Below are positions 24,601 through 39,600 of a stretch of DNA of 64,000 nucleotides, piece by piece. The position numbers and the translations under genes were made by a program. The DNA is from Nautilus pompilius (Eukaryota > Mollusca > Cephalopoda > Nautilida > Nautilidae). The notes below the pieces were generated by a model that was not told where the DNA came from, ran no database searches, and saw only the letters and a program-made list of their open reading frames with translations. Location: contig JACATO010000612.1 in the NCBI GenBank assembly GCA_018389105.1, forward strand, positions 186,001 through 250,000, read 5' to 3'. Each line of letters starts with the position of its first letter. Position 1 is the first letter of the stretch.

Positions 24601-27600
24601 AAGAAAGTCTGCTGTTCATGACCATGTTATTATTTTATACTAATTGCTTCCAGAAACGATGTTTAACTTTCAGAACTGACCGTGAATTTGTTTATTTTAC
24701 AGGCAGAAATGTAGATGGGCAATTGTCGTTAGGTTGTTTGCCCGTTCTTTGGTGCAGACTGGTGGAATCACCCCAGGTCTCAACAGAATACCATAACTGA
24801 TTAAACTGAGCTAAGGCCTTTTCCATAATGACTCACCAGTTGTCTGAATTCACAGTCTTTAGGGTTTTTTAATGTGCTGGAAAATCTTGTTAATACACTA
24901 GTGTGCGTGTGCGCACACACATGTATATGCTTGTGCCTCTGTGTGTGGTAAGGGGCTGTTAAAATACATAATGTCAGTGTTATGGGCTAGCATTAATTAT
25001 CCAACACTATGTAGATTTCTCGCGTCAGGGGGCGTTTCTAAGAATAAAGTATTTAAAATTATTCCACCGTGCGGTGACAAAAGACTGGTGATCAGCTGTG
25101 GGGCGGACCGACATAAACTCTTCAGTTAAGTATAAAATATGAACTTGCTCGAGTGTATCATTTCACCATTTTCCAGATGCCTATGTGGACATCAGATGAG
25201 TGCTTTCAAAAATTAAATTGCTGATTTTAAAACTTTAAAAAAAAAGTTTTCTGTTTTGTATACATGCATTTTTCCACTTAAACTAAGATATCCATATCTG
25301 TATTTAAAATATATACATATGTTGAATAAACCTTGAACGAATTTGAGATTCTTAGATCATTGTGTACAGCATGGATGCGGACTTTTGATTGAATGAGTCT
25401 GTGAAGTGGGGAACATGGACAGAAATATTAATTAAATGAGTTCACTTGTTGGTGTCACACTGGAGTTTATAATCGATTTACTAGCGAATGAGTATTAAAG
25501 GGCTGGAGGGGGTACCTACAAGTGTTACGTGATTTTTGAGTGGGTCCCCCTAAACACATCTATTTTGCTCTTTAATGCAGTTGAAGTTTCACTATTTACT
25601 GGCGAGATGCCAGCTCTTGGTGGTTGGAGAAAGTGCTGTCATTTAAATGGGCATGAATGGGTACCAACAATAGTGTAAGGTTGATCCCTGTTTCCTTCTG
25701 TTTAGGGGAACGTGAAAAACCATGTGTGGTGGACCTGATGGGCGATAACATTTTTGAGGTAGAGGAGAAATTCCGCCTGGTCCTTGGAAGTCCCAGCAGC
25801 CCAACCCTTGGGATGGCTGCAGTTGGTGAAAGGGACAGCACCAACATAAAAATCAGAGACATCGGAGACAGTGAGCTTGTTTTCATCATTGTTGTTTTTG
25901 TTGTTAATCTGTAGCCGTTTTCGTTTTCAGACATCACATCACACAAGCATCTTTCCAATATGGTCTTTTTTTGTTTTTTTTTAGACATTTTTTGTTGATC
26001 AATTAATCAAAGGGAGATTATCTAAAACATAAATCGGCATATATGTGATATGTAGTTAGTTATTTCCCTTGAATAGTAGAAATTGCATCTACTAGGATAC
26101 ATATAATAATTCTCTTTCACAGTACTTTTGAGGTATCTCAGAAGCTTTTAATAAAATTTGTGTGTGTGTACATATATATGTGAGTAGTGTACAAAATATT
26201 CCAGGATATTATTAATATAATATATATTTATTCTGCTTAATTTTTAATATAGTCTCTTTGAAGTGTCCCACTTTCCACCCTAGTTATGTATGAGCCTTCT
26301 CGTGCTATCTGCATCTGAATCACCTCCTGATTGTAAACTTCTGGTCACCAAGATCAGATCCCATAACAGCAATGGGTTATATGAGGCTGTGCATTGTTCT
26401 GCTGGAAGACAACACCATGATCCTATTTGGTTTCTTGTTTGACATGCCTCCTCAGCATGGCACTTGGTGTCTGTCGACAACATCTCAGGTCATCTACATA
26501 TGCTCAAGTGTTGCTCATTACTCAGATGCTGGCACCATGCTGTTTTTTTCTGTGCCTAACTGACCGCCATCTTGTCTCGCAGATTTTGCCATGGATTGTG
26601 GCTGATGTTCATTTGTGGTGGGTACACTGGGAGGAAACCCCTTCATCATGCATCAGAAAAAGAAGTAAAAAATAACACTTTGTAAACAGCATTTAGATAC
26701 ATGTTAAAAATTTATTCATTCATTTTTTTTTTTTGTTTTACTCTTTAAAAACATTAAAATCTGACATGTCAGTGTCCAGTGCTTGGGTCTCATAAATAGT
26801 TTCTTGCTAAAAACTACTGTCATAGATAAATTAATAATTTCTTTCTTCCCCTTTGGGTCAGATGGGAGAACAAGTGTTAACTAGTGAGAGCAGAAAGTCA
26901 ATGCTGACCTGTTTGTTTACCTATAGAAACCAAACAGACAGTTTGAGGATTTCCCACCCACCACCTTGTTACTGGAATGATGTTTCAGTGATTTTTCCGT
27001 AGTCCACTCCAAGACTATACAACAAACAGCAGAATAAAAATTCTATAATCAATAAAAACTATAAAAGAAGAAGAAAAAAACAATGATGACATTTCCAATC
27101 TAAATGTTTACCATACTGGTTGTATTGAAAAAAGATGATAACAGTTGATGATGGACTGGTTGACCAGATTTCAATGGTTGCTGATGTTGGGATGAGATTA
27201 ACAAAATTTATTTTAAAAATTAAAATGTTAGGAATGTTCTTTCCTAGATTATTGCTAAACCGTGAAGTATTTTAAAAAGTGGCAATCTGTGATTTCAAAA
27301 TATTAAACAATTTATTATCATTAAAAAAGAAGAAAAAAAAACAACTTTTCATATATAGATGTGTTGGATTAAGCTTATTTTTTAGAGAAGAGAAAGGTGA
27401 AACAATCTTGGGAGAAGATGTGGATAACCGAGTGAGGGGTGGACGGTGGAGATAAGTAACTCTGGCAGCTTGCTAGTATTGTGGGTCTGAACGTTTTCAG
27501 TGCACTTACACATACACAGGCACAAAGGACGAGACAAATCCACCCCCTTCTCTCGTGGTAAACTAAAAATAACTGATCGTAGCTGGAAGGAAGGATTCTG

Positions 27601-30600
27601 GCGATGAACTTGGATGGTTAGGATTTTAAGATTTGTGCCTAGTGTGTCCTTTTTTGGGTGGGTGGTGGAGGTTGGAAATTGTATTAAATGTTTAATTTTA
27701 GTGAAATAGCCCCTTGTTTTCACCTGCTTGGTTTTTATTTTCTTTAGCATAGTAATTGTGCATTTACAGTATTTTGCATGATTATCTCCCTTACCAAATA
27801 TTGTTATTCCTAATGATAAATAAGAAAAAAAGTAATAGAAGCTAAATATTTTACTTTATTCCTGAGCTAAAGATTACGATAATTAAGTCGATTCATTTGT
27901 GTCATTCTCATTAGACTTTAGAAAAAACTTTTGAAAGCAAATTTTTAATATGGCTTTAAAATTCTGCCTGATTTGCAGAGTCTGTTATAAAGTTTGAGGA
28001 TAGCAAGTATTTTGTGAAGGAGCCATTTGATGATGGTGAACTGGCCACGGTAAGGATCGTGGTCGTTCGGTATGGTGATCTGTCAGCAACGTCCATTGTT
28101 CGAGTGCACACAAAAGATGGGTCTGCAAAGGCCGGAAGAGACTACAACGGTCTTTCTAAAGGTAAGGCACCTTTAATTCAGATTTACTCAAGGATGTTTG
28201 TGTGTGGTACATATATATGTATATAAAATATATTTTTGTTTTTTACTTTTCCCTGGTCAGTAGCTTTTTCCCTGGATGCCCGGACTTTGACTTCTCCTCC
28301 AAATTGACTTAGCTACCGACAGAGTTATAAAAAAAATGATAAAGTGCACTATTTTCTGAAATAAACTGTAAAATTTTTAATTTGAAACGGACTACAGAAA
28401 TTACTGCTTGTGATGTATGTTGATTGGCTAAGCAATTGTTAATGCTTTCACTGAAGCATGTGGAATTATCCAATCAGTAACAAGCATGCATCCACCAATC
28501 ACATACCATCTATCTATCCTTTAGAATCCTAATTACATGTATAAATGCATCCAACAAATCCTGTACCTCATCTAAAAATGCCTCCCATGAAGTCATCGCA
28601 GGTTATACACAGCAGCTTATAAGCTGGAAGTTAAATTTGTTGAGGAAAGTTGTGGCAATATGGCTGTGCATAGGAAATATGGTGTAAACGAGAATGTTAG
28701 ATACTTTTTTTTTACGTAAAAGATATGTTAAAGACTATGAAGAAAACCAAGAAGGTAGGCGGATTAACATTGAGGATAAATTGGAGGGATATGTGCTAAC
28801 CCAATGTGCTGCATGTTGTGGACTTAGTACTGTGCAGCAGAGACTGAAGGCCAAAAAAATTGCAAGTAATGGTTGCTGTCTTTACGTACCTTATTTTTCT
28901 TTTGCTGGTGTAGAGCATTCACCATGGTGGGTTCCTAGAGGTGTGTATCATATTATCCAATGAGAAAGCAAATGAGTGTATTGACCTCCATGTTGGCCTA
29001 GTTGTGAACCCCAATGTTGGACAACTTGAAACTGAGCTGAATATTGACTCATGCTATAAAAAATGAAAGTGTGAATTGAATTTCTATATTTGAGTCTGCT
29101 GTAACATCTCAAAATCAAATAAAAATGTTGAAGATAGATAAAACTGACATGTTTGGTTTTTTTAAAATAGGCAATTTGCCATAGTGCATACCAGAACTGA
29201 TAATAATGTTTACATTTTGTTTCAAATATCTCTCCTTGATTATAAACATGTTGAAAAACTATTTCAGCACCTCATCTATCCAGAAGACCATCCTTCAAAG
29301 TAGTACAATGATATGCACAAAGAAATCATTAATATTCAGGAGCCTGGAAGTACCATAGATAGTGGTGCAATGTGATAGTGTTATGGAGGATTTGGCATAT
29401 TGTTCTGACTGGTTGAAAGTTTGGCTAACTACTGTAGTTTATCTAACCTCATCTTATACTTCAAATCAAGGAAAGAGAAAAAAGGGAAAATTAGACAATT
29501 CAACTTATATTCACATCAATTTATTCTCTGAAAAAATACAGTACCTTATATGCTTTCTTTAGTAGTAATATTATCTAAATTGGATGTTTTATTTATCACT
29601 GTCTGTTTTGATAAATATTTGATATGCAGAACATTAAAAATGCTTTTATCACTACTTTAGGGTTGATGGCTGTCTCCAAGTGTTTTCCATCCCTTTTTCT
29701 TTTCTTTCTCTGTGTTGCCTAGGAATTTATGCTTCATTTTCCCTGTTGGTGTCAGTTCATGTCCATCACTGTTCATCCATCCACACTTGTTTTTGTTTTT
29801 TTTTCTTCCAAACTGTCTTGGGTTAAAAGTGTGAGCTCTTCATGTCCGGAATGATGATGACCATTTCAGTCTGATGGTCTGGCAGAGACTACTTCATTTT
29901 TTCCCATTAGGATTCCTGAATGCTTCAGGCAGCAGCATTCAAGAATGATGAAGCCAGATTTTCCTTAGCCAGCCACATAAAGCTTATTTTTCTAGTACAG
30001 CACGCTTCACACTCTGGATTAGCATAATGCATGACTCTCTCTTAGAAGAAGAACACTTGGTACTGGATCAACTCCCCAAAACCTGCTGGCGGACGGATGC
30101 TGACCCACAGATGTTTTTTTAGTGTAAAGAAAAAAACCAAAGTCTGTATAATGCTCTAAACTGAGTACAGAAGATGGACAGTTGTTTCTTCTGCCATTAG
30201 TGGCACATGTGGTCCCTCTGTTGTTTAGAAAACATTAAAGAGATGGAAATAATTTCATCTCAAATATAAAAAAATGGCTGTGAACTAGTTGCCTTGTTGA
30301 CTTCTGGTACGGTTAAGTATTGGGATCACCGATGGTCTATAACCCCGCGTGCATAGTTGTGTTATGATTACCATGGTTTTCATGATTATAAAGGGAAGAA
30401 AAATACGATTTAGAGTAAAAATTTTCTTCGTTTATTTATATAAAATCACGAGACGTGACACGACACCAGCCAGACCAGAATTCTATCTAAACGCTTTGTT
30501 AGACGCACTGCAACACGTGGATACAGTGTTGCGTTTAGCTGTGTACCATTAATGTGTGTGTGTGCTTGCTTTTAATTGTTCATGGTTGCAGTCTTCCTGT

Positions 30601-33600
30601 AACAAGTTAGTAATTCATTGACCTCAGAATTTGCAGTATTCTAAGGAATATTAGCATTTGGTCTATTATTGCTATTGTTTCTTAGCAGTTGACACTCCAG
30701 CTCGTAATTTATTTTTGCATTCATATATTTTATTGTGCTATGGTTGCTACAAGGGAGCAATTCCAAGGAACTCCAGGAAAAAACTGTTTCAGATTAAAAG
30801 CTATATATTATTTAAAGGAAAAGTTAAATCAACAATTTTTGCCTTTTGCTAGAACCTGAAATACTAACTAATAGTTTTAGGTTTAAAGGGGGATGTGGAA
30901 TACATTGAGGAATGAAAGATCTTGGATATTCTTAGCACTTTAAAAAATGTTAACTTTCTAACTTTACATATTGGAGATCACTGGCATATGTTTGTATGTA
31001 TGTACTGTGTGAGTGGTTGGGGGGGTAATTGAGAGATTTTAAAATGTGCAACAGACTGACAAATCTCAGCTTTTTTTAATTTTTGGACTTTTAGGTATGA
31101 AGGGGGTTAGATGATTTAGAACTTTATAAGTAGGCTGGGCATCGGTTAGGAAGGTGAATGTATGGAATGGTCTGTTTGCCCGGTGAACTTGTTCAAGCAG
31201 CTGCCATTAATTCATTTGAATATGGGAGCTCCCCTTCTGTGAATCATCAAGTATAACCCGCCATCTTTAGACATGGGAGATAACTTTTGTTGAAAAAAAA
31301 AATGAATGATTACAATAAAAGAAAAAAACTGTGGTTATGGTTTCTTGATAGTACATAACATTTAAATATAATTATACAGGACAGTGGGTTTTGAGTTTGC
31401 ATGATTAAAAAAAAAAAATATATATATATTATTCATAAGATTAGTATAATGCATCTGTTCCAGTTTTGTGTATGGTAGAGAAACAATTTATAGATAGGTT
31501 TTTGTGTGCCACCTGATAAATGAGCATAGTTTGTAACTCTATACCGTCCGTATCTATTGTTTTATTAATTTGTTGTAAGTCATATTAAAAACAATAAATA
31601 GAATTAATATAGTCTTTAGGTTTCCTGAATAAGGCCTCTTGTCTGTTTTCTCTTTGTGCAAAATCATTTATTAACACTTCTCTCTAAAACTCCTCCAAGA
31701 GCAGAAGTTCACATTTGTTTGACATTAGAAAGCCCCTCCTTAACTCTGCTCTGGTCTTTAGAGTGTAGAGAGCCTGCTGTACCTGTATCGTTTGCTTCAT
31801 TCCTGCATCCAGCAGCGCATGAAAATAAAACTGACAAGCAGGTAGAATAATAATTATTATATCATTCACGTTTGTAACAAGTTCTATCTGGCCAGATGCC
31901 ACTGGACTTAGTTGTGAATGATTACCCGATGTAAGAAGAAAAAAAGAAGCTGTTGTAAGATCAAAGATGGCTAAACTTTGAGATCGCCTCTCTTTGCTTG
32001 CTTATAAATGATTATAGAAATGTGTTTTCTATCCACCACCATGACGGAAGGACTTCCATTTTACACTCTTTTCAGTCATATTTATCTTCAATAGGTTATT
32101 TATCGCAGTTATGATTTTAAGCTTGAAAAGTCGTTCATCTGTATTAGGAATAAGGATGATGACACTTGTGAAATTATTAAGGTATGGGTGTTTTTTTTAA
32201 ATCATAATTATGATTAGAAATGGATTTTGTCTTTCTGAAAATTTCAAAGCGGATGTTTTAAAATGTGCATTTACGCAGAAATGACATTTATGATTAATTA
32301 CATATGTTGTTAATTAATTTCCTGGCCAGAAAATCCCTAGTCAGACTTAGAAGGATACTGTAGAGAAATTGGTGGGGAGAGTTATAAGGGCCCTTATGTA
32401 GTCAGCTGATTTTTATCACCAACTTATCCCAGATCCTTAGTAAAATTCTAATAAATATTAAATGTAGTAAACATGGGGTCTCTCAACATGGCTGGTGTCA
32501 GGTTCTTTCAAAGTCTTGTAAAACTGTGGTGATTTTGGCAAAAAGACCATGGATCCACTTCAGATTTCCTCTCTTAATTGTAGTGTTTGCAAAATTTGGT
32601 AAACATGTGATTTCATAATTTACCTTTAGATTGCTGGAACGTTAAATGGAAGTGATCAGAATCTGTTTTGTTTATCATCTTTGAAAAAAAAATAACCAAT
32701 GGTTTCTTCTGTTAACTTTAGAGCTGGTGTTTGGGCTGAATGTATCCAGACTGATTGTGAAGATCGAAGTTCTCCATGACAACGATCGGGAAATGAGGGA
32801 ATCTTTCACTGTGCACCTCAAGCCAGACAAGAACATGGTAGCCGAGGTGAAGGTACGTGAACTTTCATAGAATGGCTAATCATTGCTAGTTCTGTAAAAA
32901 ATCAATACACATGGCAACCAAAATAGTTAGGTTTCTATTCTCTGAACAGGCATGAAAGCTGATCAAGAAGGTCTTTTGAGGTATGCTATGTCAGCGTAGT
33001 AGAAGGCCAGGCACCAATGAGCTACAACCCTTATGAATTTTCAAGCTGTGATCTGAAACTGTTTAATATTAAAATTCCTGGGCGCATTGATACCTTAATA
33101 ATTAAATGTGTGTGAAATAGTTTAGAAAATTCCTGTTTGCATGGACACTTTTCTTATCGTTTTCACCAATAGCATAGAAACGATGTCAGGGGCATTAACT
33201 GCTGGTGCCATGACGGCATTTTGGCACTGACACATGGATGAAGCAGCAGGATGATTGTTTAGAATTCTGATGGAGGAAGGCCTTTGATTTGGTTCTAGAT
33301 AAACATTTTTTTTGAAGAATGTAAATACACTGGATTAAATAGCAAGCTGCTGTTTTGTGTTAAAGATTATTTTTTTTTAAAAAAAAAAGAAAACTATTTG
33401 CGGCAGGAATTTAATTTAAAAGAAAAAGTGTTCTTGTTATTTGAATGGATGAGGGGTTTTGAGCTTTGTGTTTTCTTTTCTTCTAAACTCACATTAAAGT
33501 GGGTGGGACATGGAATGTGAAACAAGTGTCTGTTAAAGAAACATTCTCACAAACCACTTAAAAACATGGACATGGTCTCCTCCTCTGACTTTTTGGTTGT

Positions 33601-36600
33601 AAACATTATTGCAGTTGTGGCACCTAGGGCCCAGATCACGAACTCCAGCATGGTTTTCAGCAGATGGTTTTCTCAACAAATTCCTTTGGTTTCACAGTTT
33701 TGGGATGAGGAAATATTTCCTTATTAACTCGCAGAGAGAAAATGTGAAGGTCTGTGCTCTGTAAATACTGTTGATGTTAGCCTTTGTGCTGATATTATAG
33801 AATTTGTTGATGGCGTTAAAACACAAGGTGACGCTAAGAATGGAGATGACGGCAGTGGTGAGGTCCCCAAGGCAGTGAACTTAACCAATTTATTCATTCA
33901 GACCCACAAACGACCGACCGGTGAAAGTTGATGCCTCTAATGAAGTTAATCTCACTGAATGTTTATAGGCTGAAGGATGCTATCGCTTCAGACATTATAA
34001 AAAGAAAAGACTATGGTTGGTTTACTGATAAGTCACACAGCCTGGGGTTATTAGGATAATAAATTATTTCTTAGACCAATCTGGGTACTGAACAGAGAGG
34101 ATGCCCTTATTAGAGTGAAGATATCAATTTTTTTTTTCTTAAATTTTTCAAATACTTACATTTATCATCCTTTATTCTTTGTGAGTAATCATGACATTAC
34201 TGATGAGTCCACAAGTGTGGCTGCCATAGTTTAGCTTTTCATTAGTACACTGCTGTATGTTACATGCAGTCAAAGAATAATAGTCATCGAGGAATCATTT
34301 TCTCTCTGCCAGATTGCCACAGATTAACAAAATATGTTGCCTGGTAAAAAACATAGTTATATTTATCTAGAGATATGTGCAAGTTGTAAACCCTTGTTTT
34401 TCTCATATCTTCTGATCTTATAACCAGGTGGGCAGTCTTATCTTCTAAGGCAGTTGGTCTTTTTTTTTCCCACCGGCAAGCAACATGGCTCTACCGGGCA
34501 GCGACTATTCTGGTAATGCGCTGTCAAGAGTGACTCTTATTAGCCATTAAGGGGCCCACCGAGAAGTAATGCGTAATTTGTTATTTTAGCGAAATAGCAA
34601 AGCAATTGTCTACATTGAAGAAAGGAAGGAGCTTGCAGATGTGACTTTTCCTACCAATCCTAAAGTTGTCTCACTCAAGGACTATGACAATGGGGGAAAT
34701 TCCGTAGAAATGCCAGTTCAAGGATACCCTGTCATCTGCATCACGGTAAGTCTGGAGCGATTTCAGCAGTTTGCGTACAGATTTGGCAGGTTTGGTTTGT
34801 TTTTTGTTCTCTTACAAAACATCTAGCAATTATGTAAATACCTTGTTAATTTTGTAAAATGTTGGCTTCTAAAATGGCTTCACTTGAAAGCAAAATTCTG
34901 ATAAGGCTACAGTTCCTCTCCTACTTTTGAATAAAGCAACAAATATATGGGATGAGCTAATGAGAAAAGATGGTAAGAAAAGAAAAATGCTGAGTAAGAG
35001 CTCCTTCTATAGCTTACCTGCCTTCTCACATCACAAGAAACTGCCCTGAGTAGGTGGTCAGTCAGAAGAGATAAGAGGGCCTGGGAGCTTATGCACACTT
35101 GGGAAACCTTGAAACTAAAGGCAGGCAATGCTCAGCTGAAGAAGATCTAGGGAAGATCCTCTCATTGGTATACACACAAGGGAAACTCACTACTAGAAAT
35201 CCTGTTTAGCAGGGAAAGCAAACTGGAGTACATGAGAATCTCCATCTTGATGGGCTGGTACAGAAGAGTGAAAAGAAACCATGCTATGGGAGGTTCCAGA
35301 CTAAGTGGAGTCCTAGTGAGTAGTGAACTCAGAACCCATGATACTATTTCTTTGACCATCTGCTGTACAATAAGTGTTTTATTGCCATGTAAACCTTCAC
35401 CATGGGTATGTGCAAAGAATAACTACTAATTCAAGATAAATTCTTAATATACAGTATATATAAAGTTGAAAATTAATGTTATATTTCATGTTTGTGAAAC
35501 AGAATATTTTAAAAAAATTGGATTCATTTGCAAAAATTCTCTCATAATTATCAATTGGAATCTCTTGTCTGCTTTAGTTAAATGACATTAAAAAGTTGTT
35601 GAAGTTAGAAATAATCCAATAGGCTGAGAAAAGAATGATGGTTCTAGCAACTGGTCTTGGATCTAGTGGGATGCTTTTCTGTTTGCAACAGATCCCTGCC
35701 ATTACAATTTTTTTTTCTATTTCAGTTTACTAAAAGGGTGGGCTGAAATTTAGAAATCCCTGAAATGCCCAAAATGTAGATTGTATTATGTAGGATACGG
35801 CTAGTGAAATTATAACCCATAGGCATAACAGAATTAAAGTGAGGAAAATTGTAAGTTTTTTTTTTTTTTTTAAATTCCTGTTGGGAACTGTTTTTGTAAT
35901 AGTGTTTTTTTTTTTTTGTTGTTGTTGTTGTTGTTCTGCTGGTACGAAAGCAGTTAGTTTTTGGCTTTTTGTTGGAGGGGGGGGGGACTGTGTCTTGTGG
36001 TAAAGGAATTAATCCGTTTTGAACTCTGGGTGGTTCCTGTGTTTGCCAGTGGTCATTATCACTGCCAGACAAACCGTCAGCCGGTCTCCAATGTTCACAG
36101 ACCCGATGTATGCACAAGGTGAGTGAACAAGAAAAATGGCAGTTAGTGAATAGAATTTGGCCAAGGCTCATTCATGGGTCTGTATAAACACTGACATTGT
36201 GTTTATCAAAGCCAGGGAAAAAAAAAAGAAGCAATAAATAGGATGCTGGGATATTGGGTTCCCATGTCCAAACAATTGCTACACCAGACCGTTTTGGGAT
36301 TATGCTATGTTTGGAGCCTTTTCTCTTCTCTCTCTCTTTTTTTTAACCCCAACTGCTGATCTGTGGCTGAGTTTTTGACTCGCTCCATGGCTAGCAGAGC
36401 TCCCAAGGGCAGATAATTCATTATAAGTCTGGCATTTTAGCCTGTTGGTTTTGCGTATGCTGTTTTAATGTTGTTGCCTTTTGATAAACTCAACCAGACC
36501 GCACACAAATTTTGCTGGTGTGTAAATAAGATTGTCGCATTATTTTCTGAGGGGTCAGTGGGGTTGACCTGACAAACATTTTGAAGAGAATTGCTCCACA

Positions 36601-39600
36601 ATGTTTATAGTTACTGATTCCTTACAAAATTTAAAAAATCCTTATTTGGCCTTTGACAAATAATCTCGTTCCCTGAACAAGACCAAAGATTTTAAAAAAA
36701 CCTATTATTATAAGCATGGAAACGAATTTTAAAAAAAAGAGAGAAACAAATAAATACTGGTTTGTATTAGAATGGGCTGGTACATCATCTCTGTTTTTCA
36801 TTTGATTTACTTGATAAACTGTATAACAAAGAAAATAGAACAGTGCCATAGGTATGATTTGAAGTGTATAAACTCATGGACATCCAGTAAAAATACAAAT
36901 GAACAACAATTGACCATTTAAAACCCATTGAAATTGGCCATGATAGCATAATTTATGCTTATATGCAAAATGTTGCCTTTTTTTCTCCACATTAGCTCTC
37001 TAGAAACTACAAATGAAAGAATCCATGCTGGACCCACACCTTTTCTAGAAGAGGTTTTTTTTTTGTTTTTGAATTACACAACATTTATCATAGTTGGAAT
37101 CCAGCTAAGAAAAGCTTCGGTGATAACATTTGAAAATCAGATGACAACATGGCTGCTGGTCTTTGTGATGGTAATCTTTTGCTCCTATCTACCCAAAATG
37201 GATTTAATCTGCTGTGGTTTTCTTCGCTCTTTTGTCCCAGCCAAGTTCCATGGAGGTTCTCTCCCTTTCTCTTTACAAGATTTCTGTTGGGATTTTTTTC
37301 TTAGTGTGGCCATAAACAGCAGTAGTTTAGTTGGAGCATTGTTTCCAGTTCTCTGCACCCCATTGCTGATTTTAGATGTAGGTCTCTACTAAAATTTAAA
37401 TAGCTCATTAGGGTACCTTAGGCAATATAACAACTAACCAAACAAGAAGGGCTTTGTGTGTTGGGACAGACAACAAACTGCCTTTCATTATCCTGATGAA
37501 GTTTTGCTTTATAATCATAATATTCTGAAGAAATCTAATGGGCAAGAGAACTCTGGCTGAGAGTTATGTACCAAGCCTCTTGCTGGCCCACCCAGGCTGC
37601 AGGCGAGCAAAGGGTCTTCTGGTGTGGTAAAGTTAACATCAACTGTTTGAAATAGCTGTGACGACGGAGGGGGTTATCAGGTGACGATGAATGCTGTTTA
37701 CCATTCTTGTTGTGGGCCGTTCTTTATTGAATTACTGATGTCAAAACATGCAAAACCCAGTTGGTGAACTTGAATTTGTATGCATGACAAACTCCATAAT
37801 GCCACTGAGTTTCCATTCAGACTGAGGGACTTCTGTAAACAATTTGAATGAAGTTAAGTAAATAAATAAAACAAATGATCCTTTTTAATGGTTTTGTACA
37901 GACAAATGTTAAGTTGTGTATTCAAGCTACTGTTATGTTTCTATTTTGGTATTTAAGGTGGTGATAACATGTGCATAAGGATGAGCTATTTATAGGGAGC
38001 ATTTTTTCCAATATACAAATAGAACATCTGTCTATTCATTTGTTTAGATCTTTGCTGGGCATTACTGCATGGGCATCTGCAAGGTGGGGAGAAACTGCTC
38101 CCCCCCCACTGGAAAGTTGATGAGGATAATGTAATGATGGTGTTATTTTTTGTCTGATTCACCATGCTCACTGGTGCAATTGGACAAGAAATAATGAGTC
38201 CGACCCCATCCGGACAAAGGCCAAAAACCGGGAATAGGGTAGCAATATAAGAAAATACTGCATAAGACACTGACAAAGCATGCGTATATGCCCTCCTCCC
38301 ATAATTTATCATGGAACCTTTTTGTCATTTTGGCCTCTCCCCTGAAAAAAATCTTGCAGATGCCCATGGGAATTACACTATTTATAGTATTACCTTGACT
38401 GTTCTTTGTAGTAAGTGATGATCCATCTTTCTCTATAGATCAGAGATGATTGATATATAAGAACCACCTGCCTACCATTTTGATCAGTTCAAAGGTAGTG
38501 ATGAACCTATTCATAACGACTAGTTAGTCTGTTAATCTGTTACTAGAACATTTTTATTTATTGTTTTTAAATCAAAAATCGATGACCTGTAGAAAGATTT
38601 TGTGGTCTCTTTTGACATTAAAGACTGCATAAAAATGGGTGGCAAGCAGTCTCTGTCAATAGTGATGATGACCCGTCTACAATATTTAGTGTTCTTCGTT
38701 GGTATTGATTACCTATGTATGAACCTCTGGGTTTTGCAAAGGTGCATTTTGATAATTTACAATTTGTCTTCTCTATCTGCTGCATCATTTTATTTCCTTC
38801 TTACAGCCTTGCAACCCTAAATACCCAGATTATTACAAAACGGGGGGACTCTGTGAGAAGGAAGGTATCAATGATACTTTAACAAGGTTCCGTTGGCGTG
38901 TATCTGCACCAAGTGGGACAGATGGCGTCACCAGTCAGCTGAGCAATGTTGAGTCAAACACATTTTTTACTTCAACAAAGGGAATAGTGCTGGACAGCAT
39001 ATACTTCGGACCTGGTAGGTAACAAGGAAGGATTTTATACGATTCTGTTTTCCTGACAGAGCAGCATATTATTATTATTAATTTTAAGTTATCTCCCCTT
39101 CCTAGTAGAACCATTCTTCAAGTTATGATAGGTGTTGTAATAAGCAAAGAGAGTAAGAAGTCATGGTGTCCAGGATCGAGAAGTGCTGCCTCAGATTATT
39201 GTTGTTGTTTCCTGGTTAATCAGTTAAGGGTTTTAGATGATACCTGAAATATCAGAAAATAATGGGTAGGTGCTAAGGTGGCCAGGAGTGTAAACAAACA
39301 TCAGCCCCCCCCCCACCACCACCATTTGGGTGCTTGACCTCTTGATATCATTGGTCACATCTATGCTAATGATTAAGCAAGGCCATTGTGTAAACCATAT
39401 AAACCGACAATAATTCTGCCTTGCTTAATAAACTCCCTGCTTCATTGTCAGACTTGCTAATCTAAACCGATTCAAATACTATTTCCTATTCAATAAACGT
39501 CTGAAAAGCCATTAAGCTGTTCCCATCCTTGAGTGTGGTGAAAGAGATTTGCTTCACAGTAAGTCCAGGCTGCACCCATGATACTTATATATCCCTTTCT

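Larger units (their letters stand above)
15023..25705 (+). other. Longest FREM2 intron (10.7 kb), with Tc1 and SINE-like insertions
   Basis: Contains the Tc1 element and the SINE-like piece at 23297. On the - strand, 16492-16713 and 17221-17415 carry protein-like frames of unknown origin. Nothing else recognised. Confidence 0.55.
34746..38806 (+). other. FREM2 intron with inverted-repeat segment
   Basis: Contains the GTT tract (35918) and the inverted-repeat pair (38068-38368). A 145-codon open frame at 36955-37392 (+) is hydrophobic and not like any family I know. Confidence 0.5.

Noticed and set aside
35722-36171. 149-codon open frame on the - strand
   Set aside because: It runs over T and GTT homopolymer tracts, giving Lys and Thr runs. 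No domain and no splice or family support.
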